A model generated the notes under the pieces. The model was not told the DNA's origin, did not search any database, and saw only the letters and a program-made list of their open reading frames with translations. Both the position numbers and the translations under genes were made by a program. Shown here one piece after another: positions 57,895-64,000 of a stretch of 64,000 nucleotides of DNA. Origin of the DNA: Avena insularis. Taxonomy: Eukaryota > Streptophyta > Magnoliopsida > Poales > Poaceae. Location: assembly GCA_023614405.1 (NCBI GenBank), contig CM042693.1:154520731-154584730 (forward strand). The letters run 5' to 3'. Each line of letters opens with the position of its first letter. Within the stretch, counting starts at the first letter, position 1.

Positions 57895-58386
57895 TGTCGT
57901 GGGAATGGACACGGTAGATGCTGCGAGTGGTAGCGAGTAGTAGTGAGAGGGGAAAGGGAGGCTATCCATCTGCGGTGCGAGATGAGGGCGGAGACACAAG
58001 GTTTTACCCAGGTGTGGCCCCCTACAGGGTAAAGACCTACTCCTACTAGATTATATTATCGAGAGATTACAAGGGTGGCGAGCTCGGGGACTAGGCGGCG
58101 AGTCGATGGGGTGTATGATGGAACATCAATACAGAGAGTACCCTAAGGAGGTTTATATAGGGGTACCTCTTTAGGGTTTACTGATCTAAAACCGAGTTGG
58201 ATAAGGACTCGGAGGGTTTTGACCTAATCCGACTGGGCCTAGCTACGCTCCTGGGCCTTCAGCTCCCAGTCGCCTAGATCCTTCTTGGGTCATGATCCAG
58301 TCGCCCTCCTGCATGCCCAATCGCTGTGGGTTGGATCCAGTAGGGAACGTCCTACTAGGCATACCCCATTTGGCATATCCCTATCA
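57895..58386 (-). repeat. 5' LTR of element C
   Basis: 492 bp, TGTCGTGG...CCCTATCA, followed by the TSD caaga (58387-58391). Minus-strand TATA box CTATATAAAC at 58151-58162. Confidence 0.93.
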
Positions 58387-58422
58387 CAAGATATACATGG
58401 GTATACTTCCTCAAGTTGAATA
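58387..58422 (+). pseudogene. Copia element A, surviving piece right of C
   Basis: 36 bp, beginning with the duplicated caaga and continuing the integrase frame broken at 1119 (YTWVYFLKLN after DYSR). Copia sequence stops at 58422, where C-type LTR begins without its end. The rest of A has been deleted or displaced. Confidence 0.85.
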
Positions 58423-60926
58423 GTACCTCGCTCGGGTTTACAAGATTACCACCGAATTAGTTAGGGTATCGGAGGTTTTGACCTAATCCGATTAGGCCTA
58501 GATATGGTCTTAGGCCTTCACGTCCATTCACCGTTTTGATTGAAGCCTTTATTCCAATCGCCGTCAAAGCAGGCCTAGTCGACATTGTCCTGGGCTAGTC
58601 GTTTCCAGCCTCTATGGATACCCCGATTGGCATATCCCCATCAGTAGTCCCCGAGTGCGTCAGGGGTTTAGTGTAGGAGTCAACTTGGCGGTCGGAGTAG
58701 AAAAGTCTGAGTGGGCGCCCAGTTGAATCAGTGATGAACTCCTCCAATGAAGGGAGAAGCCTCTAAACTTCTGTTGTAGCTTTGGCGAGTTGTTTTCCTT
58801 CGAGTCACCTCGCTCAGACGATTGGAATGAGCGAGTGGTATAAGAGAGTGGCCAATTTAGCCGAAGTTGGACCATCAGCATGGTCAAACTAGGCATTAGT
58901 TAATTTCTAACGATAACTTCGGTGGATTTACCACAAAGAAATGGCTAACCCCATGATTACTGGGGCATGGCGCTACAAAAGGTGATCGGAGGAGAGAAAT
59001 GAGGATCTCATTGCGCCCTCATCATTCTTATTTTCTTCTGCATCCGCACCCGCCTCCGATCTGAACCTCAAATATTTGCGAGTCTACTCTCATGGCGCAC
59101 GTGTGGTCCAAAGTGAAGTGCAGCACCGTTATCCTGCACTCCTTCTAGGATGCAGGTATTCTCACCAATGGCAATTAGCATGCTCCGTCGTCTGGCGAGA
59201 GCGAGCCCAAGCCGAGCCCCAGCGAATCCATCTTATTCGTCAGTCACCTAGAGCATGGGCTAGGTTCCCCACCTCTCTCTTCTTCTAGCGTTTTCTTCAT
59301 TTTTACCAAATCAAACCCTCGGACCTAGGGCCCAATAGCATAGAGCAGATCGTGGTCTTCATTGCCTTCTATGACTCATATCTGGGGTGTCGACCCTATT
59401 TCCCCCTCTGGCTAGAGCTGTTCCATGGCAGGGCCACTCATGAGGGGAAGAATGGCCCCCTGTTGGCGGTGGGCGCCATCTCCTTCCAGGTGAAGCCCCA
59501 TGCCAGCTTCTTTAAACTAATCCCGAAGAAGGCGGCCAACAACTAGAAGAAGTCCTGGTTTTACATTAATGAATCGACCCTAGCCAGAGAATGGCAATCC
59601 CGGTCTACACCGCGGAGCGGAGTAACCCGCGGCGGCTGTCAGTGAAATAGCTCCCCGGTCGTAGAAGGTGGTCGTCTCCAAGATGATCACCCGGATGACT
59701 GTGCTGGAGGAGGAGGGATTGAAAACAATCTATCTCTTTAACTTTTGGCTCGGTAGGTGGCTAGTTCCTTTAATGAATCGGCTGACCCTGATGTGCGAAT
59801 ATACCAGGCGTTCTGACCCGACAAGGGTGAGTCCAGCGTAGTGGGTCATAGAGGACTACGTCATGGCCCTAAAAAAGATTACATAGGCGACCTACACCGG
59901 CATGGACGACGGATTTGCCCCGTACAAGCCAGACGAAATGCCGGCACCCACGGTAAGTGGCTTCGATAATTTCCTTTTCCAGTCATAATTCATGAATTCT
60001 CTTAAGTGATGTAGTTGCCTGCAGACGTTCATGATCCTGGCACGCTGGGTGCCCCCTCTAGACGAGGAGGTGTCGTAGGAACTTCTCCACGAAGAGGTGG
60101 GGGACTCCTTAGCTGAAGAGAAGGAGGAAGAAGAGATCGCCGAGGAGGAGCGTGAGCTGCCGTTGTTGAGACACAAGACGCATGGTCAGAAGCGCCACGA
60201 TACCGAGGCCAGCCTCGACGAAGGAGACAGTGACCCGGAAATCATCGCGGAGGAGAGCTCCAGGCGAGCCCTGACACCATCCAAGCCCGCAGTGCCAAAG
60301 CAGCAGCACCAGAAGAGCTTGCTAGACATGGGCCTATCGCAGCCTATCGGGCCCGAGTTGGAGAAGCCCACGCACATCACCACCGGGTTGCGAGCTATTC
60401 CGGTCGCCAAGTAAGTACCACTACCTGTGCTCCTTTTTATTATGTGTGCATTGTTCATAACTGCTGAGTCGCTAATCGCCGCCTTTTGTAGGGGCGGCCC
60501 GAAGAAGATTAAACGCTCCACCGTGGCCAAGCTCTGAGATGGGCATGCTGAGGCAGCGGACGAGCCTTCCATGGAGAGTAAGGATGGCGGTGTCGATGCA
60601 CCTGAAGTGGGTGCCAAGAAGAAGAAGGTCGACCCTTCGGCGATGGGCGCAGAAAAGGTGACCGAGGTTGAAGCGGCGGCACCTCAGCAAGGGAAGTCGC
60701 TCAACAAGGGGGACAATGCCACAGAGGTAGATCCTCCTATCAAGGAGGGTTCGATGGCGACCGAGGCGCCCGCTGTGAAGTCTTCTACCTTCCCACGATT
60801 CATCGCGAAGGACATGGGTGTGCAATCGCCCGCTGTGCCTGAGGTTATTGACGACCACGCCGAATCGGCATCATAGCATTCAGGCGATAGGGTGGCTCCG
60901 ATACCCTACGTAGGTGCTATCGAACC
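58423..60926 (-). mobile_element. Truncated C-family element (C2)
   Basis: 58423-58643 matches the distal part of a C-type LTR (gtacctcg ... catatccccatca); its outer half is missing. It is followed by the same gtagtccccgag start of the internal region as in C, and then by remains of the antisense gene. No gag-pol part of C2 is present: it is cut at 60926 by LTR C3. Orientation is minus, as for C. No TSD can be found because the left end is lost. Confidence 0.8.
58644..60926 (+). pseudogene. Antisense-gene remains of C2
   Basis: 58644-58990 is non-coding (promoter side, with an eroded TATA-like ctacaaaagg near 58973). Exon 1 remains follow in several frames: FIAFYDSYLGCRPYFPLWLE (from about 59355), GAISFQVKPHASFFKLIPKK and, after a TAG, KKSWFYINE, equivalent to WKKYWFYV in C. 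An acidic exon lies at 60097-60414 (EEKEEEEIAEEERELPL ... GPELEKPTHI), then a donor GTAAGT. A lysine/alanine-rich exon lies at 60571-60876. It matches the 2061-5263 part of C without the solo LTR. Many stops; the 3' third is missing. Confidence 0.75.
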
Positions 60927-61199
60927 TATCGTGGGAATGGCCACAAAAGATGCTACGATGGGCAGCAAGTAGTAGGATGAAGGGCAAGGATGGCCAGCCA
61001 TCTACGGTGCGATATGAAGGAGATGACACAAGGATTTACCCATGTTTCGCCCCTAGAGAGTAAAGACCTACTCTTGCTAGATTGTATTATCGAGTGGTTA
61101 CAATGGTGGAAAGCTCAGCGGCTAGGCAACAAGTCGATGGGGTGTATGATGGAACATGAGTACAGAGAGTACCCTAGGGAGGTTTATATAGGGGTACCT
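60927..61199 (-). repeat. Truncated C-type LTR (C3)
   Basis: Starts tatcgtgggaatggc (TG changed to TA) and follows the C LTR for 273 bp through the TATA box region (tttatataggggtacct), where element G interrupts it. Inserted in the antisense-gene remains of C2. The rest of C3 is not in the window. Confidence 0.82.
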
Positions 61200-62987
61200 T
61201 ATAACACCCCAGTTTTAGCTAATCCTCAATTAGGGTTTGTTTGTGCATTCATGACCATCATAATTTAAAATGCATGCAAAGAAAATAGAATACAAACCCT
61301 AAACCCTAATCTTCCTCCTCTATTTGAAAATACATTCAAAATGGTTTTTTATTTTGAAAACCCCAAAATGTATGGAACCCAAATTGTTATAAGGGTCCTT
61401 GCAATACTTTAACATTTGCAAATCTTCTGGTATTTTTGAAATGATCAAAAACAGATGTGAAATGGGTTTGCAATAGAAATAAATAACAAAATAGAAAAGG
61501 AAAAATGTTTTTTAAAAAATGCAGCCAGAGCTCCCGAGGATGAATCCTAGCTTGGCCCAGGCTTGGATACCCCTTCGTCCTCCCTTTCCTCTTCCTCCTG
61601 GTGAAGCAGCTCTTGCGTCAATCGGCCACGATGCTTCGGCCACCACGCTTCCCGGAGCGGAGATAAGGTTGCCGAGGTGTCCCACTTCGACCTCATCTTA
61701 TTTCCCCCCTCCTCAGCAACCTCCCTCTCTCCCTCCCTCTGCAAGCCCGAACCCTAGCCTCTGATTTCGCCGGCGCCCTGCCGCTCCAGTCCTCCCCGGC
61801 CGCAGCCGAGGAAGCTAGAGTCGCCACCTCGTCTCCTGGAGCATCCTCACCAATGAAATCGAGTTGGCATGCTCACAATCAAGCCAATCGAGGCCTCCTT
61901 CCCCAACTACGGCCACCACCTTCACCACCGATTCCGGTGACCTCCTGCTTCGCTGACCACTCCTCAGCAACCGTGGTGAGCCACTGGTGCCTATGGCACC
62001 CTCCTCTAGCTCACTTGCTTGATGTAGTGTTGCCAGCCGATGAGCTACAAGCACTGCCGCCGTTGCCCGCCGTGCGCCCTGGTCCGATGACCAACTCCGA
62101 CAAGCGCTGCTAGTTGTAGGATCCCCGCGTCGCGCTCGTTCGAACGAGACTAGTTCTGTGTGCTGGAGTGTTGTAGATCACCGCCAGTGTCCACCATCCG
62201 ATGAGATTGCCAGCGTGTGACGTGGATCCGATGAGGAGCCCGTGTGGATGCCGCATGGATCTGACGTAGACTTGGTCCCACCTGCCAGCCATAGTGGCTA
62301 TCCCCAGCCTCAGTACAAAACAACCCAGTCTCCATGGTGACATCAGCCATGCATTATGCTGACACAGTAAACCCTTTTAAATTGGTTTTAATAATTCCAA
62401 AAAATGGTTTAATATTGTAAATTCAATAAGTAATTCATATTAACTAAGAAAAATATGTATAATAAATCAAAATGTGAAGAAAAATGAGATCTATCTATCT
62501 AAGCTATAATCATGCATTGTTCAACAACTTTCATGACAAGTTTAAATAGAAGAACATAGTAACCCCTCATAGGTGATTGCGGAGTTTCTACAAGTTAGGG
62601 TTTTCACCCCTCATAACCCTGATTAAACTGTCGAGCATGCTTTAGGGTTACATTTTGATACAAGTTAACTTGTCATATCATCATTCTTGTTTGAGCATTG
62701 CATCGATGCCATGTGTTGATTGTTTCCTTTCTTTCCGGTATTTGGTTCTTATTGGTAGAATAAGATATCGAGATCAAGATCGAAGACTGAGGTCAACACC
62801 ATCGAAGATCAAAGATCGACGAACAATACTTGACCAACTGTAACTAAGTCAAGTACAAGATGTCCGAAGATCTGCTTATTGGTTATCAACGGGTAAAGGC
62901 AAGCATAGCCCAAGCATGATATAATCCTACGATTTTGAAAGCATTTCAATTCCTTCCATGATGTATACCATTTCAATTCATACGATT
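61200..62987 (+). mobile_element. Element G: long-LTR fragment starting TATAACACCCC
   Basis: The start resembles the TGTAACACCCC end of long Gypsy LTRs, with TG changed to TA. Read on +, an AT-rich stretch is followed by a GC-rich leader-like block (61520-62110) and an AT-rich tail. It stops abruptly at 62987, where B-family sequence begins in mid-gene, so the right end is a deletion breakpoint and no TSD is seen. Short ORFs (for instance 61519-61764, 61853-62113) are Pro/Ser/Ala-rich with no family motif. Confidence 0.6.
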
Positions 62988-63402
62988 CCTCCAGATTAAC
63001 ATCAAGGCAATGGACTCTGTGAAAAAGTTCTCGGAGATTCTGCGTCGAGCCCCCGAGCGTATCTCAAGCTGGAAAGCTTCTTGTGCATGTGTCGGCACCA
63101 GGATGGCATTGTCAATGGTGAAGGCACACTATGAGAATGCCGACATCGACACGGTAACCTCCGGTATCCCCGACGTAGACGACGAAGGCCAAAAGATAGA
63201 TCATGAAGTTATCCTGGTGTCTCTAGCGGGTTATGACACCAGAGTCGCCGAGTTGGTCGATGTTAACATATTTGTTCCCATGAAGACCATTAAAGACAAA
63301 GGCCAAAGCTCCTCCGAGTCCCTCAACACTGCAGATTTTGAGGAAGGTGACTCTCCAGCTACCGACGATGTTGCTTCCAAGTCACCCGCGCCAGAGGAAT
63401 AA
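62988..63402 (+). pseudogene. Antisense gene of B3, last exon
   Basis: The frame from 63010 (MDSVKKFSEILRRAPERISS) through MALSMVKAHYENADIDTV and AGYDTRVAELVDVNIFVP ends SPAPEE at TAA 63400-63402. Unlike B1 and B2 it is open throughout this exon. B1 has a frameshift near 29270 and B2 one near 41240. The 5' part is replaced by element G, so the gene as a whole is lost. Confidence 0.82.
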
Positions 63403-63910
63403 AAGCAACTTGTAATATTTGTTTCCTCTGTCATTTATTATGCGGAAAAAACTATGTATTAACTTAAGGCGGAAAACAATGGTGTATGTCCTGCTACTTA
63501 AGAACTAGTTCTAGCATGTATATATGTTTAAGCAAGTGCTACTTTATCCATTACTTCGGTTTTTATGCTTGACCTTTCATGAGTCGGAAGACTCGTTGTC
63601 GGAACCATGCGCTCAGGTCATGATGCCCAATGGCACCGTCAATAACCTAAGCACAAAATCACCGACAACAAGTGCCAAAAGTCACTACTCCAGAATCCAC
63701 ATAAAAACAACAAAGAACGTGTAGACCAGAAAACTTAAGATAGCGCCTGTAGGCGGAATTTTCATAAATGCAAATGCAAAGCTTGCGCATAAAGTTTTTA
63801 TACGATCCAAAAATGAACAGTAAAGGAGGTAAAAGACTCAGAAATATGAGTGAACCAGAAAGCTTTATTTCATTAATCATATAAGAGGTACACAATAGAT
63901 AAAAAATATG
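63403..63910. other. Convergent spacer of B3
   Basis: Non-coding, closely matching 41599-42106. Minus-strand AATAAA at 63864-63869. Confidence 0.65.
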
Positions 63911-64000
63911 CTAAGTGTAAAAAGGACGTAGCTGTGCTATGTTCCATGGCCGATCAAGCTCCGGGTAGTCATCATTCAGGTCACCTCGCTTACGCTTATG
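63911..64000 (-). pseudogene. C-terminal end of B3 polyprotein (integrase tail)
   Basis: The minus strand reads HKRKRGDLNDDYPELDRPWN and then IAQLRPFYT, ending at TAG 63911-63913. It is the same C terminus as B1 and B2 and open to the window edge. The upstream part is outside, so intactness cannot be judged. Confidence 0.82.

Larger units (their letters stand above)
1120..58386 (-). mobile_element. Gypsy LTR retrotransposon C, full length, nested with S, D/E, B2/B1 and F
   Basis: TG...CA LTRs at both ends and a perfect 5-bp TSD (caaga) define one element on the minus strand. Without its four insertions it is about 11.1 kb. Order on the minus strand: 5' LTR (57895-58386), PBS, gag (57882 down through 51213-50025 and 23610-23015), protease (to about 9891), RT tail and RNase H, integrase (to about 7714), then an antisense gene on the + strand (2061-6992), and the 3' LTR (1120-1601). 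The gag reading frame continues across each insertion, which supports the reconstruction. The LTR pair differs at about 56 of 481 aligned sites by eye, so it is much older than the B copies. It is defective: the RT core is deleted and catalytic residues are substituted in protease, RNase H and integrase. Confidence 0.92.
62988..64000 (-). mobile_element. Third B-family copy (B3), truncated at left, runs off the window
   Basis: From 62988 the sequence follows B2 from about 41184 onward: last antisense exon, convergent spacer and integrase end, all in the same order. It is closer to B2 than to B1 (it shares the spelling of SPAPEE and of the spacer). LTRs and the remainder lie outside or are deleted. 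Confidence 0.88.

Noticed and set aside
1..64000. tRNA, rRNA or conserved host genes
   Set aside because: I saw no cloverleaf-type or rRNA-like stretch, and no ORF with a non-transposon domain on either strand.

Overview
This window is repeat DNA from a large plant genome. I see no host gene in it. The elements are those of a grass, probably a pooid: Gypsy elements carrying an antisense 'Transposase_28 / putative gypsy-type transposon' gene, a Sabrina-like Gypsy whose LTR runs TGATACG..., a Copia LTR with the BARE/Angela-type GGAAATATGCCCTAGAGGC start, and long TGTAACA-type LTRs. I cannot name the species. All family names are from memory of the families, not from a search.

The window resolves into a nest of insertions, most closed by exact 5-bp target-site duplications (TSDs). 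The outermost layer is a Copia element (A, + strand), kept at 1-1119 and 58387-58422. Gypsy element C (minus strand, 1120-58386, TSD caaga) sits in its integrase codons. C was then hit by: a solo Copia LTR, S (2974-4255, TSD gttgt); a Sabrina-like non-autonomous Gypsy, D (10931-23014, eroded TSD), which itself received a 4-kb solo-LTR-like unit, E (18461-22414, TSD agaaa); Gypsy element B2 (23611-50019, TSD tcgta), which received a second copy of the same family, B1 (24784-38045, TSD gcggt); and a 6.3-kb LTR-like unit, F (51219-57558, TSD gttag). With the insertions removed, C is about 11.1 kb, B2 about 13.1 kb, B1 about 13.3 kb and D about 8.1 kb. LTR-pair identities counted by eye (C about 88%, B2 about 94%, B1 about 95%) agree with this order.

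Right of C, 58423-64000 is a scrapyard: a truncated C-like element (C2), a truncated C-type LTR (C3), a long-LTR fragment beginning TATAACACCCC (G), and the start of a third B copy (B3) that runs off the window.

Elements B and C share one plan. The minus strand carries 5' LTR, a PBS reading TGGCGCCCACC, then gag, protease, RT, RNase H and integrase. Between integrase and the 3' LTR lies a multi-exon gene on the opposite strand, with its own TATA box just inside the 3' LTR. It encodes an N-terminal Transposase_28-type domain, a basic/acidic middle and (in B) a coiled coil, and it converges on the polyprotein gene. Every copy carries stops, frameshifts or deletions, so none looks intact. B1 and B2 keep the RT YVDD and integrase D-D-E motifs. 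C has lost its RT core and carries substitutions at other catalytic sites.

Points most worth a second look: two successive gag-type domains in the B polyprotein; arrays of polypurine-tract-like motifs inside the antisense gene; an in-frame UAG between protease and RT shared by B1 and B2; and F, which is very long for a solo LTR.
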